The notes beneath the pieces were generated by a model. The model searched no databases and was not told where the DNA came from. It saw only the letters and a program-made list of their open reading frames with translations. Shown here one piece after another: positions 32,914-42,651 of a stretch of DNA of 64,000 nt. The translations under genes and the position numbers were made by a program. Numbering within the stretch: position 1 is the stretch's first letter; each line of letters begins with the position of its first letter. The DNA comes from Streptomyces sp. NBC_01460 (lineage in GTDB: Bacteria; Actinomycetota; Actinomycetes; Streptomycetales; Streptomycetaceae). The stretch is taken from positions 1,302,001-1,366,000 of the forward strand of contig NZ_CP109473.1 in NCBI RefSeq assembly GCF_036227405.1. The letters are read 5' to 3'.

Positions 32914-34761
32914 TCACGATCCGCCTGTGCGAGCCCCGTTGAGCTTCGCGTCCAAGGTGATCGCCGCGTCGATCAGGGCCAGGTGCGTGAAGGCCTGCGG
33001 GAAGTTGCCCAGTTGCCGTCCCGTCAGGCCGATCTCCTCGGAGTACAGGCCCAGGTGGTTGGCGTACGTGAGCATCTTCTCGAGCACCAGCCGGGCCTGG
33101 TCGGTGCGTCCGGCTCGCGCCAGGGCGTCGACGTACATGAACGTGCACAGGGAGAACGTTCCCTCGGAGCCTCGCAACCCGTCGGGTGACGCCTCGGGGT
33201 TGTAGCGGTAGACCAGGCTGTCGCTGACCAGCTCGTGCTCCATGGCGTCCAGCGTGGACTTCCACATCGGATCGTCGGGGGTGATGAAGCCGACCGTCGG
33301 CATGCGCAGCAGCGACGAGTCGAGCACGTCGTCGCCGTAGTGCTGGACGAAGGCCTGCTTCCGCGGGTCCCATCCCCGGCTGAGCACCTGCGCGTAGATC
33401 TCGTCACGCGCGTCCACCCAGCGGCCGCGGGCGGCGGGGCGGCCGTCGTCGTAGGCGATCCGAACGGCACGGTCGAAGGCGACCCAGGACATCACCCGGC
33501 CGTAGGTGAAGTCCTTCCGGCCGCCGCGGGTCTCCCACAGCCCTTCTCCGGGCTGGTCCCAGTGGTCCACCAGCCAGTCGAGAAGGGTGTGCAGCGCGGT
33601 CCAGCCCCTGTGGTCGAGGTGCATCCCGTGCTGGTGGGCGAAGTAGATGCTGTCGAGTGCCTCGCCGTAGATGTCCAGTTGCCGCTGGGTCGCCGCTCCG
33701 TTGCCGATGCGGACCGGTGCGGAGCCGCAGTAGCCCTCCCAGTGCTCCAGGGACTCCTCGGCCATGTCGGACGAGCCGTCGACCCGGTACATGATGTTCA
33801 GCGGTCCCGCACCGTCACCCTGGCCGGCCTCTTCCCTCACGCGATCGTGCAGCCAGCTGTTGAAGGCCGCCGCCTCTTCCTTGAATCCCATACCCAGCAA
33901 GGCGTACACCGAGAACGACGCGTCACGGATCCAGGTGAACCGGTAGTCCCAGTTGCGCTCTCCCCCCAGCTGTTCGGGCAGAGCAGCGGTGGGGGCGGCG
34001 ACGAGGGCGCCGGTCGGCGCGTAGGTCATGAGCTTCAGGGTCACGGCGGAACGCTCGACCGCTTCCCGCCAGCGGCCCGTGTAGGTGGACTGCCCCAGCC
34101 AGGAGCGCCAGAAGAGGACCGTCTCGTCGAAGAGTTGCTCGAACTCCGCTCCCCGGACCTCGTGCGGCGGCCCGCCGGGGGACGACTCGAGGACCAGCCC
34201 GCGCTGCTGCCCCGCCTGCAGAGCCAGGGTGAAGCGCAGGTCGTCGTCACCGGAGAGGATGTTCAGCAGCCGCTCGTCCTGAGGCTCACGGACGGCGTGG
34301 ACGGCGAGGTCCATGTCCTGTGAAGTGAACACGGCTCCGTGCTCGGTGATGTGCAGCTCGTGCGGCTTACGGCCGTAGTCGAAGCGCGGAGCGATCTCGC
34401 CCTCGAACGTCATGCTCCCCCGGACACAGCGCAGTATGCGGACCAGACGGTGCCGGTCCGTGGCCGTCGTGCCGGTCACCGGCATGAAATCGACCACCTC
34501 TCCCGCCCCGGCTTCGGTCATGAAGCGCGTGACCAACACGGCGGTGTCCGGGTGGTAGAGCTGCTTGGTGGTGTAGGTCTCCGCGGCAGGCCTGACGGTG
34601 AAGTGGCCGCCCTTCCGCCGGTCGAGCAGAGCGCCGAAGACGCTGGGTGAGTCGAAGCGCGGGCAGCAGAACCAGTCGATCGTCGCATCGGTCGTCACGA
34701 GTGCGGCAGTCTGCAGATCGCCGATCAAACCGTGGTTCTCGATGAGGGGGTAATCGTCCAC
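32914..34761 (-). CDS. glycoside hydrolase family 15 protein (glucoamylase/trehalase-like)
   Basis: A 615-residue cytosolic (alpha/alpha)6-barrel glycosidase with an N-terminal beta domain. The opening YPLIENHGLIGDLQTAALVT, then IDWFCCPRFDSPSVFGALLD, and the barrel segments NWDYRFTWIRDASFSVYALL and GLYSEEIGL are characteristic of the actinobacterial GH15 branch that includes mycobacterial trehalase. Two acidic residues (in WEGYCGS and SEEI regions) probably serve as acid and base. The GTG at 34761 is chosen because AAAGGGG precedes it and the family normally starts with a short tail before YPLIENH; the frame upstream to 35010 is unlike coding sequence. Confidence 0.85.
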   Translation of the reverse strand: MDDYPLIENHGLIGDLQTAALVTTDATIDWFCCPRFDSPSVFGALLDRRKGGHFTVRPAAETYTTKQLYHPDTAVLVTRFMTEAGAGEVVDFMPVTGTTATDRHRLVRILRCVRGSMTFEGEIAPRFDYGRKPHELHITEHGAVFTSQDMDLAVHAVREPQDERLLNILSGDDDLRFTLALQAGQQRGLVLESSPGGPPHEVRGAEFEQLFDETVLFWRSWLGQSTYTGRWREAVERSAVTLKLMTYAPTGALVAAPTAALPEQLGGERNWDYRFTWIRDASFSVYALLGMGFKEEAAAFNSWLHDRVREEAGQGDGAGPLNIMYRVDGSSDMAEESLEHWEGYCGSAPVRIGNGAATQRQLDIYGEALDSIYFAHQHGMHLDHRGWTALHTLLDWLVDHWDQPGEGLWETRGGRKDFTYGRVMSWVAFDRAVRIAYDDGRPAARGRWVDARDEIYAQVLSRGWDPRKQAFVQHYGDDVLDSSLLRMPTVGFITPDDPMWKSTLDAMEHELVSDSLVYRYNPEASPDGLRGSEGTFSLCTFMYVDALARAGRTDQARLVLEKMLTYANHLGLYSEEIGLTGRQLGNFPQAFTHLALIDAAITLDAKLNGARTGGS

Positions 34762-35063
34762 TTCAAACCCCTTTCGACCTCGAATGACCAGCGTAGGCCA
34801 GCGACGGCGCCCCGTCCTGGCGAGGCGGTGAGGTGGGGTGGCGACAGGGAGAAGACGCTTTCCTCCCCCGGGGCGGCGTGCCCGTAACACCCCTTCCGCA
34901 CCTCCGGCTATGCCCTGCCCTGGCCTTTCACGGGTCGGAATTCGCGGCGGAATTCGTGTGCGAACAGCGGCGATACGCAGCCTCGCCCATGGCAGGAACC
35001 GGCGCGTCATGCCCCGGCGTGTCCCTCCCGGAGGCCGTCACGGAAACTGTTTGAATCCGTCAC
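34762..35063. other. 302-bp divergent intergenic region, GH15/gadB
   Basis: No gene seen. It holds the GH15 ribosome site at its left edge and a direct repeat CGGAATTCG at 34936-34944 and 34948-34956 (12 bp apart), which could be a regulator site or part of the gadB promoter. No consensus -35/-10 was found. Confidence 0.35.
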
Positions 35064-36428
35064 ATGACTATGCGCGACGATGCGGCCCTCTTCGGTAACC
35101 GATTTCTGACCGCGCCCGCCCCCTCGGAGACCTTCCCCGAAAAGGGAATGGCCGCGACGGACGCGATGAGGCTCGTGGACGTCGATCTGGCCATGGAGGG
35201 CGACCCCCAGCGCAACCTCGCGACGTTCGTCACCACATGGATGGAGCCGGAGGCGCAACGACTCATCGCCGAGAATCTCCACCGCAATTTCATCGACCAC
35301 GCGGAGTACCCCATTTCCGCCGAGATCGAGCAGCGTTGCGTGCGCATGCTCGCCGACCTCTTCCACGCGCCCGGAAAGACGACCGGATGCCGGACCCAGG
35401 GCTCTTCCGAGGCGATCATGCTCGGTGCGCTGTCACTGAAGTGGAAATGGCGCGAACGCCGCAAGGCGGCCGGCCTGTCGGTGGACAGGCCCAACTTGGT
35501 CTTCGGCGGAGACGTCCATGTCGTGTGGGAGAAGTTCTGCCGCTACTTCGACGTCGAGCCGCGGATCGTGCCCCTCGCGGAGGGCAAGTACACGATCGGC
35601 CCGGAGGATGTGGAGCCCCACCTCGACGAGAACACGATCGGCGTCGTCGCCGTGCTCGGCACCACCTTCACCGGGCACAAGGACGATGTCGTCGGGATCG
35701 ACGAGCTTCTGCGGGCGGTCCGCAAGGAGCGGGACCTCGACATCCCCATCCATGTCGACGCCGCCAGCGGCGGCTTCGTGTGGCCGTTCCTCTACCCGGA
35801 CTCGAAATGGGACTTCCGGCTCGAGCAGGTCCGCTCCATCAACGTCTCGGGGCACAAGTACGGATTGGTCTACCCCGGCGTCGGCTGGCTCATCTTCCGA
35901 GAGGAGTCCGACCTGGCCGAGGACCTCGTGTTCTACGAGAACTATCTGGGCAAGACCGACGCGACGTTCACCCTGAACTTCTCCACCGGCTCGGCCATGG
36001 TGCTCGCCCAGTACTACAACTTCGTGCGTCTCGGCCGCCAGGGCTACACCTACGTCATGAAGATCATGCAGGAGAACGCCCGCGCGCTGGCGGACAACCT
36101 GCGTGACAGCGGCCGCTTCGAAGTGATCGGCAGCGACGCCGAACAACTGCCCCTCGTCGCTTTCCGCCTCGCCGGCAAGCACTCCTACGACGAGTCCGAC
36201 GTCGCCTGGCAGCTCTCGGCCGAGCGCGGCTGGATGGTGCCCGCGTACACCCTCCCGCCCCAGGCAGAGGGTGTGAAGATCATGCGTGCGCTGGTCAAGG
36301 AAACCCTGAGCCGCGAGCAGATCCATCGCCTGAGCCAGGACATCACCGACGCGTGCCGCACGCTGGACGACAAGGGCTCGACTCACGGTGTCGAACGGGC
36401 CCAGGTCAAGCGCGGGACCGGTTACTGA
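35064..36428 (+). CDS. gadB: glutamate decarboxylase
   Basis: A 454-residue PLP-dependent group-II decarboxylase of the GadA/GadB type. The PLP Lys265 is in INVSGHKYGLVYPG, Asp232 in IHVDAASGGFVWPF stacks under the PLP pyridine, and CRTQGSSEAIMLGALSLKW is the substrate/PLP phosphate segment. It converts L-glutamate to GABA, consuming a proton. No GABA antiporter gene is next to it; it is flanked by GH15 and a string of gene remnants. Start ATG at 35064 or the ATG two codons later; neither has a clear ribosome site. Confidence 0.9.
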   Translation: MTMRDDAALFGNRFLTAPAPSETFPEKGMAATDAMRLVDVDLAMEGDPQRNLATFVTTWMEPEAQRLIAENLHRNFIDHAEYPISAEIEQRCVRMLADLFHAPGKTTGCRTQGSSEAIMLGALSLKWKWRERRKAAGLSVDRPNLVFGGDVHVVWEKFCRYFDVEPRIVPLAEGKYTIGPEDVEPHLDENTIGVVAVLGTTFTGHKDDVVGIDELLRAVRKERDLDIPIHVDAASGGFVWPFLYPDSKWDFRLEQVRSINVSGHKYGLVYPGVGWLIFREESDLAEDLVFYENYLGKTDATFTLNFSTGSAMVLAQYYNFVRLGRQGYTYVMKIMQENARALADNLRDSGRFEVIGSDAEQLPLVAFRLAGKHSYDESDVAWQLSAERGWMVPAYTLPPQAEGVKIMRALVKETLSREQIHRLSQDITDACRTLDDKGSTHGVERAQVKRGTGY

Positions 36429-36924
36429 TCTCCGGATCGCCCCAGCGGCCTGCCGTTCCACGAACGACCCCGTTTCCCCCGATTCGACGTCGGCCAGGTC
36501 ACCCTGGTCACCCGCGACCTCGTCACGGTCACCACGACGGCTGACGGCAAGCAGACCGCCGATGTCGACCTTCGAAGTCCGGCTCGGCCGCCGAGCCGGA
36601 CGCCCCCCAGGGGCAGCAAGCTGACCCGCAAGCTCAAGGGCATCGGCGGTGCGGCACTCGACACCGAGAAGCGAAGGACCCGCGCCTTCTGGACCGGCAG
36701 ATCCTCGCCCTGTTGCCGGCCGGCCTGACCGACCCGACGGCCGCCGCACAGCTCGGCCTCTCACCGCGCACACTGCACCGCCGCCTCATGGACATCGCCG
36801 GGGTGCGGACCCGCATCCAGCTGGGCGGTCATGCCGTCCGGCACGGCTGGGTGGAGCACCGGTGAACGGTCGCCGGGACCGGCATCGGAACGGCCGGCGA
36901 TACGGCCCCGGGCGGCCGGCCGGA
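36429..36924. other. 496-bp region of degenerate coding sequence after gadB
   Basis: The gadB frame stays open after its stop from 36429 to 36728 with coding-like third positions (e.g. VTLVTRDLVTVTTTADGKQT around 36498-36557, then SKLTRKLKGIGGAAL) but has no start codon. It is followed by the LuxR-type remnant in another frame. I read it as fused debris of two former genes. Confidence 0.45.
36677..36865 (+). pseudogene. remnant of a LuxR-type helix-turn-helix regulator
   Basis: 62 codons ending at a TGA read LDRQILALLPAGLTDPTAAAQ, LGLSPRTLHRRLMDIAG and VRTRIQLGGHAVRHGWVEHR. This is the terminal LuxR/GerE HTH found in many Streptomyces regulators. There is no start codon in frame and no sensor part upstream, so it is a fragment. 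It is absent from any long open frame. Confidence 0.65.
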
Positions 36925-38205
36925 TCAGAACCTGCCTCCCACGCCCTGACTGTCGGCCGTCTGCGCGACGGCGCGGCGCGCCGCATCGGGGAACGCCCGT
37001 TCCACCGACTCACGCAGCAGGTCCAACTCCTTCCGGACCGCCGGATGGTGGGTGGGCGGCAGGCTGTCGAGCAGTGCGTCGAGCAACGCGCGTAGCCGTC
37101 GGCACACCTGTACGGATGTCGCCCCGTAGTCGCGGATCTCGGAGACGGCGAGCTGAAGGTAGCCCTCCCAGGCCCTCCCCCTGAGCACGAGCCGCGGTCT
37201 GCCGTCGTCCCCGGCCAGTACGTACCGGCCGGGAAGTGGGGACCGGCCGACCACGGTGAGGAACGACTCGATGTGGTTGAGGACCTGTACGGCGGTGGTG
37301 GGGTCGTTGACAGCGGGCGAAAGAGCACGGATGGCGATGTCGACGAGCACCCGCAAGGCGAAGGCCGGGTCCTGTTCGATCGTCCGCTCGGGGCCGAGCG
37401 CGATGAGACCGGTGACGTGCCTGCTGTCGGGCGTGGACGTGCCGCCGTGGATCTCGACGAGGACGGCGCCCCGATGGACGTAGTCACCGATCACGTGAGG
37501 CACGGAGAGCACACAGCTGTGTCGCGCGGCGACCGCCGAGAGGCCTGTCGTGTCGAGGGCCTGGATGGCTCCGCCTCCGGTCGCACGGATGACGGTCACC
37601 CGTCCGCCCGGCGCTGCCGCGTCACCGTGGTCCGGCGCCGCGGCCCTGACCGTCCCGGTGCCTCGCTCGAAGACGTCCTCTCCCATACGGCCGACGAGAT
37701 CGGCGATGGCGACCGGCCTGAGGTTGTGCGTGAACCGGTTGAGGTAGACGAGCAGCAGCAAGAGGCTGACGGCCACGGCCGCGCCGGCGAGGGTCACCCC
37801 GAGGTCCGGCACCGAATTCGACTCGATGCTGCGGAGCAAGGAGAAGGCGAACGCGAAGGTGCCGGTGAAGGTGGCCAGCACGGTCTTCTGCAGCCGGTCC
37901 CTGTACCAGAGCCGCATGTACCTCGGGGACAGCGTTCCGGTGGCCTGCTGGATGACGAGGACACCGATGGTCACGACGAACCCCAGAAGGGCGATCATCG
38001 CCCCGACGATGGCGCTCAGGACTCCGCTCGCCGTCGTCGCAGAGTAGCGCCAGCCACTCGGTGGCCAGTCCGAACTGTCCGCGGCGACAGCCAGTTCGGC
38101 CAGCACGACGCCCAGCACGAGACCGAACAGCGGCCTGATCCACAGGCTCGCCTTCACGTATTGCCGCAGCCGGAACACGGAGGCCCAGGAGAACATGGTC
38201 CGCAT
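36925..38205 (-). CDS. DUF2254 membrane protein
   Basis: A 426-residue protein with two membrane pairs in the first 170 residues (about 22-43, 59-85, 108-128, 137-158) and a soluble C-terminal half containing the family signature IAIRALSPAVNDPTTAVQVLNHIESFL. DUF2254 proteins are widespread predicted inner-membrane proteins of unknown function. It is followed upstream by the CPA antiporter on the same strand, 71 bp away, so the two may be co-transcribed and act in ion or membrane homeostasis (inference). Confidence 0.82.
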   Translation of the reverse strand: MRTMFSWASVFRLRQYVKASLWIRPLFGLVLGVVLAELAVAADSSDWPPSGWRYSATTASGVLSAIVGAMIALLGFVVTIGVLVIQQATGTLSPRYMRLWYRDRLQKTVLATFTGTFAFAFSLLRSIESNSVPDLGVTLAGAAVAVSLLLLLVYLNRFTHNLRPVAIADLVGRMGEDVFERGTGTVRAAAPDHGDAAAPGGRVTVIRATGGGAIQALDTTGLSAVAARHSCVLSVPHVIGDYVHRGAVLVEIHGGTSTPDSRHVTGLIALGPERTIEQDPAFALRVLVDIAIRALSPAVNDPTTAVQVLNHIESFLTVVGRSPLPGRYVLAGDDGRPRLVLRGRAWEGYLQLAVSEIRDYGATSVQVCRRLRALLDALLDSLPPTHHPAVRKELDLLRESVERAFPDAARRAVAQTADSQGVGGRF

Positions 38206-38276
38206 CGGCTTCCTTCCGTTCGGGTGTCAGGTCTTCACTACCGCAGTGCGCGCGTACTCCGATGCGCGAGCGGGTC

Positions 38277-40043
38277 TCACCGGTCGGCGCCCGGAACCAG
38301 CAGCACGACGCTGTCCCCTTCTCCGGGGGTGACGCGCCGCTTCTCGGTGACGGGTTCCAGCCGCAGGGCGTCACGGACCACGAAGAGGGTCTCGCTCCCG
38401 GGCGGCAGTGGAGCGGAGGCCGGCTGGACCAGGAACCGGGCGCCGTCCTCGTACCGCGCGGCCAGTACGTGACGGACGAGTGATCTGCCGAAGAGGATGT
38501 CCCCACCGGTGTAGGGAGCCACGACACCGTGGCTGTCATGGGGCGGCCCGACCCGGTAGACGGGTCCTTCGACGCTGTCCTGCATCACGACCGAGGCGAG
38601 CGCGTTGAAGTCGTCGTCGTCCGTGGCCAGGAACACCGCCGTCACGCCCTCCAGCCGGGCACCCGGGTTGGTGGCCGTGGCCAGCAGATCACCCGTGGCG
38701 AGCTGGATACCGGCGTCCGCGATCCGTCGGCGCTCCTGCGCCAGGCCCGCCCACATCAGCAGGTCGAGGCCGGCCGATCTCAGGCTCCTTCCCAGATCCA
38801 CCACCCACGGCTCGCCGCCCACGAGCAGGATCCGTGTCCCGGCGGGTCTGACGATGCCGAGCCGTCTCGCGACCGGGGCCGCGCTCAGGGCGTACAGGAG
38901 CACCGTGCCGACGATCACGAGGAACGTCACAGGAAGGATCTTGGCGGCCCCCTCCACTCCTCTGTCCACGAGGTTCGCGGAGAAGGCCGTTGCCGTGGCC
39001 GCGGCGACGATGCCGCGCGGGGCCATCCATCCGACGAAGGCCCGTTCGCCCCCGGACAGCCCGGCGTGCGCGGTCGACGCGTAGGCGACGAGCGGACGGA
39101 CGAGGAGGACGAGGACGGCGATGAGGGCCAGGGAGGGAAGGAGCACGGGGACGAGGGACGCCGGTGTGATCGTGGAGGAGATGGAGACGAACAGCAGGCC
39201 GATGATCAGCTGGGCCAGCGTCTCGAAGAAGGGACGCCTCGCGGGCATGTCGAATCCGCTGATGTTGGTGACGGCGAGGCCCGTGACGATGGCGGCGATC
39301 AGTCCGGTGTCCTCCCGGATGATGTCGGCGCCCGCGGACACGACGATCACGGTGGCCAGTTGGGCGAGCGTGCCGAGCGTCTCACCGAGCCGCAGCGTGC
39401 GGAGCGTCAGCCACAGGATCGCCGTGCCGACCGCGCCACCGGCCAGGCCCACGGCCATGCTGAGGGCGAACTGGCCGAGTTGGTAGCCCCGGCCGATGTC
39501 GACCTGGTGCGTGGTGGAGATGGCGTGGAAGACCAGGGCGCCCAGGATGGCGCCGATCGGGTCGGTCAGGGTCCCTTCCCAGATGAGGATGCGGCGCACC
39601 TTGTCCGTGGGCCGTACGAAGTCGAGGAGGGGGCCCACGACCGTGGGACCCGAGACGACCAGGATCACGCCGAGCATCGACGCGACCCTGAGGGGCATGT
39701 CGAACATCGCCGGCGCGACGGCGGCGGTGATCAGGAACGTGACGAGTACACCGAGCAGCAACAGGCGTCCCACGATCCACCGTGTACGGCCGGTGAGTTT
39801 GCGCAGGTTGAGCCCGAGACCGGCGTCGTAGAGGATCACCGCGACGGACATCGACACGAGGACGTCGAAGTTCCGGCCCATCAGTTCGTCGGGGTGGATG
39901 ACGTCCGTCAGCGCACCCGCGGTGAACCCTGCGGGCAGCAGGATGATGAGGGCGGGAACGCGCAGCTTGCTCGCCAGGATCTGTGACCCCGCGGCGAGGA
40001 TCAGGGTCAGCGCGATCCCGAGGTAGATCTCGTCGTCCGTCAC
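38277..40043 (-). CDS. CPA-type Na+(K+)/H+ antiporter with cytosolic RCK-like domain
   Basis: A 588-residue protein. The antiporter domain (about 1-395) has twelve or more segments, including SGPTVVGPLLDFVRP and the unwound-helix region WEGTLTDPIGAILGALVFH with Asp-Pro, as in CPA1/CPA2 exchangers. A Rossmann RCK/TrkA-N-like domain follows (about 405-515, ILLVGGEPWVVDLG and ATDDDDFNALASVV), then a TrkA-C-like tail. The GTG at 40043 has AAGGGAG 6 nt upstream. It precedes DUF2254 and follows cydB on the same strand; the group looks like membrane energetics and pH control. Confidence 0.85.
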   Translation of the reverse strand: MTDDEIYLGIALTLILAAGSQILASKLRVPALIILLPAGFTAGALTDVIHPDELMGRNFDVLVSMSVAVILYDAGLGLNLRKLTGRTRWIVGRLLLLGVLVTFLITAAVAPAMFDMPLRVASMLGVILVVSGPTVVGPLLDFVRPTDKVRRILIWEGTLTDPIGAILGALVFHAISTTHQVDIGRGYQLGQFALSMAVGLAGGAVGTAILWLTLRTLRLGETLGTLAQLATVIVVSAGADIIREDTGLIAAIVTGLAVTNISGFDMPARRPFFETLAQLIIGLLFVSISSTITPASLVPVLLPSLALIAVLVLLVRPLVAYASTAHAGLSGGERAFVGWMAPRGIVAAATATAFSANLVDRGVEGAAKILPVTFLVIVGTVLLYALSAAPVARRLGIVRPAGTRILLVGGEPWVVDLGRSLRSAGLDLLMWAGLAQERRRIADAGIQLATGDLLATATNPGARLEGVTAVFLATDDDDFNALASVVMQDSVEGPVYRVGPPHDSHGVVAPYTGGDILFGRSLVRHVLAARYEDGARFLVQPASAPLPPGSETLFVVRDALRLEPVTEKRRVTPGEGDSVVLLVPGADR

Positions 40044-40092
40044 AGCGACTCCCTTCGGCAGGATCCTGGCGTCGTGGGTGGGGGGCTGACGA

Positions 40093-41151
40093 TCAGGTGG
40101 TGCCCGCCTCGCCACCGCCTCGGGGATCGCCGCCTCGTCGCAGGTCGGCCTCGGTGAGTTCTTCGAGATCGCCCCTGGTGTCGAGCCAGTACAGGAGGAC
40201 GACGGCCGGGACCACGACCACCAGGGCGACGAGGGTGACGAAGGCCAGCCAGGTGAGCGTGGTCGACGCCCCGGCGCCTTCGGCGACGGTCATCGATGTC
40301 GGCAGGAGGTAGGGGCGCTGAGCCAGGCCCCAGGCGATGACCGCGCAGGCGATGGCGGCGGCCGCGGAGGCGCGGGCCCAGCCGCCCGGTCTCCGGATGA
40401 GCAGCCACGCCGCGGCGAAGGACGCCGCTCCGGCGGCGATGCCGAAGGCCAGCCCCGCCCCGTGGGTGAGCCCGTGCCGGACGTGCGGGGCGTCCTCGCC
40501 GGTGACGAAGAGGGTGATCACCCCGAGCACCACGAGCACGGTGAGGCTCAGCAGCCCGCGCCGCCGGAAGTAGCCGATCAGGTCGGGTGCGTCGAAGCGG
40601 CGGGCATCAGCAGCCAGGAAGACCGCGCCCAGGAAGGCCGTCGCCGCGACGGCGAGCAGGCCGAACACGATCGAGGTGGGGTTGGACCAGGCATCCGCCG
40701 ACGCCTCCGTGCCGAGCCTCACACGGCCCGAGGCGACTCCTCCTACGGCGGCGCCGAGGAAGAACGGCGTCACGAGCGAGGCCACAGCGAACACGGCACC
40801 GTAGAGCCGTCGGCCGGCGACTCGGCGTACGACCTTGCGGAAGGCGAAGCCGGCGCCACGCAGGACGAGGCCCACGGCGGCCAGCGCCAGTGGCAGCCAC
40901 ATCGCGGAGAACACGGCCTGGAAGAGAGGGGGGAAGCCGGTCCACATGATGACGAAGACGAAGATCAGCCAGACGTTGTTGACCTCCCACACGGGGGCCA
41001 TCGCGTGATCGATGAGCCACCGCGGACGCTTGCCGCGTTCCGTGCCTCCCGCGGTCAGGTCCCAGAAGCCGGCCCCGTAGTCGGTGCCGCCCGCGCAGGT
41101 GTACGCGGCGATGGCCAGCAGCAGGACCCCTGCCATCAGGTCGGCCGTCAC
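40093..41151 (-). CDS. cydB: cytochrome bd ubiquinol oxidase subunit II
   Basis: A 352-residue, eight- to nine-segment subunit. The N-terminal AAYTCAGGTDYGAGFWDLTAGG and the DHAMAPVWEVNNVWLIFVFVIMW segment are diagnostic for CydB. With CydA it forms the high-affinity terminal oxidase reducing O2 to water. The ATG overlaps the cydA stop (ATGA at 41148-41151). The assembly transporter genes cydDC are not in this window. Confidence 0.93.
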   Translation of the reverse strand: MTADLMAGVLLLAIAAYTCAGGTDYGAGFWDLTAGGTERGKRPRWLIDHAMAPVWEVNNVWLIFVFVIMWTGFPPLFQAVFSAMWLPLALAAVGLVLRGAGFAFRKVVRRVAGRRLYGAVFAVASLVTPFFLGAAVGGVASGRVRLGTEASADAWSNPTSIVFGLLAVAATAFLGAVFLAADARRFDAPDLIGYFRRRGLLSLTVLVVLGVITLFVTGEDAPHVRHGLTHGAGLAFGIAAGAASFAAAWLLIRRPGGWARASAAAAIACAVIAWGLAQRPYLLPTSMTVAEGAGASTTLTWLAFVTLVALVVVVPAVVLLYWLDTRGDLEELTEADLRRGGDPRGGGEAGTT

Positions 41152-42617
41152 GGCCGGCCGCCCTGGGACGGGGGCGCCGCGCCGCCGTCACCCGCGCGGA
41201 CGGTCGCGCGGGGGCCGTACGGGCCTGCCGACTCCGGCGGATCCGCCGAGGGCCCGGAACCCCGCTCCGCGTCGGCGAGCCGCCAGCGGGTGCGCAGCTT
41301 GAGCAGCACCGCCAGGAGCGAACCGAAGAGGAACAGGTACACGACGATCACCAGGCTGAGCATGATCCACAGGGTGGACGAGCGCGTCGCCGTGACGGCC
41401 TCGGAGACGCGCATGTTCTGGTAGACGATCCAGGGCTGGCGTCCCACCTCGGTCGCGATCCAGCCGCACTCGACGGCCACCACCGAGCCCAGCCCCGCAC
41501 ATGCCGCGGAGCGGTAGAACCAGGTGGACTCGGGAAGCCTGCGGTGCCGCAGCCAGACCAGGCCGTACCAGAGCGCGAGGAGCACCAGGGCGGAGCCGAT
41601 GAGGACCATGATGTCGAAGGCCCAGTGGGCGATCGTCGCCTGCACGGCAGTCGGCCGTCGGTCGGCCGGGACGGAGGTCAGACCTACGACCTTCGTGTTC
41701 GGGCTGAATCCGGCGAGGACGGAGTCGAGCAGCGGAACCTTGATGCCGCCCGAGATCGAACCGTCGGAGTGCAGGCGGCCGAACAGGTACTCCGGTACGC
41801 GGGTGTCGGTCTTCCAGACGATTTCCATGGCCGCGAACTTGACCGGCTGCTTGTGGAACACCGACCGGGCGATGGCGTCGCCCAGCACGAACTGGACCGG
41901 TGTCGCCACCGCCGCGACGGTGAAGGGAACGGTGAAGCCGAGCCGGTGGTAACGGTCACGGCGTCCCCTCAGCCGGCCGACCGCGTAGACGCCGGCCACC
42001 ATGTACCCCGCGGTCAGCAGCATGGCCACGACGAAGTGCCAGTACTGCGGTCCGAACATCGGCGTGAAGATCGCCTTCCAGATGTTCACGTCCGTCGGAT
42101 TGCCGGCGGGGTCGAGGGAGAAGCCCTGCGGTGTGTTCATCCAGGAGTTGGCCGCCAGGATGCCGAACGCCCCCAGGAGCGCCGCGGCCGGGAGCGGCAG
42201 TCCGAGCAGGAAGTGTGTCCGGGGCTTCAGCCGCCGCCACCCGTAGAGGTAGATGGCGATGAGGACCGCTTCGAGGAAGAACGCCCAGGCCTCGACCCCG
42301 AAGCCGATTCCGAAGACATCGCCCCACCGGCCCATCAGCCCCGGCCAGAGCAGACCGAACTCGAAGGAGAGCACGGTGCCCGTGACGACCCCGACGGCGA
42401 ACTGGACGGCCATGACCGCCGACCATCGCCGTGCCAGCAGGAGGGCGGTCGCGTCCTTGTGGCGCAGGCCGCGGTAGTGCATGACCAGGGTGATCAGAGG
42501 CAGGGCCACGCCCAGCGGGACCAGGATGATGTGGGAGGCCAGAGTGAAGGCCATGAGTTCCCGGGCCGGGAGGAGTTGATCCGGAGCGCTCGCCAGGAGA
42601 GGGACCGAGGTGTGCAT
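41148..42617 (-). CDS. cydA: cytochrome bd ubiquinol oxidase subunit I
   Basis: A 489-residue haem-bearing subunit. The early His in LASHIILVPLGVALPL (haem ligand region), the KFAAMEIVWKTDTR segment before the quinol-binding loop, GWIATEVGRQPWIVYQNMR near the C-terminus, and about nine membrane segments are all present. The quinol loop is short, as in Gram-positive CydA. The start at 42617 has GAAGGCGG upstream. First gene of the pair with cydB. Confidence 0.93.
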   Translation of the reverse strand: MHTSVPLLASAPDQLLPARELMAFTLASHIILVPLGVALPLITLVMHYRGLRHKDATALLLARRWSAVMAVQFAVGVVTGTVLSFEFGLLWPGLMGRWGDVFGIGFGVEAWAFFLEAVLIAIYLYGWRRLKPRTHFLLGLPLPAAALLGAFGILAANSWMNTPQGFSLDPAGNPTDVNIWKAIFTPMFGPQYWHFVVAMLLTAGYMVAGVYAVGRLRGRRDRYHRLGFTVPFTVAAVATPVQFVLGDAIARSVFHKQPVKFAAMEIVWKTDTRVPEYLFGRLHSDGSISGGIKVPLLDSVLAGFSPNTKVVGLTSVPADRRPTAVQATIAHWAFDIMVLIGSALVLLALWYGLVWLRHRRLPESTWFYRSAACAGLGSVVAVECGWIATEVGRQPWIVYQNMRVSEAVTATRSSTLWIMLSLVIVVYLFLFGSLLAVLLKLRTRWRLADAERGSGPSADPPESAGPYGPRATVRAGDGGAAPPSQGGRP

Positions 42618-42651
42618 GACCGCCTTCGCTGTTCGGGTCCTGCGAAAGAGA

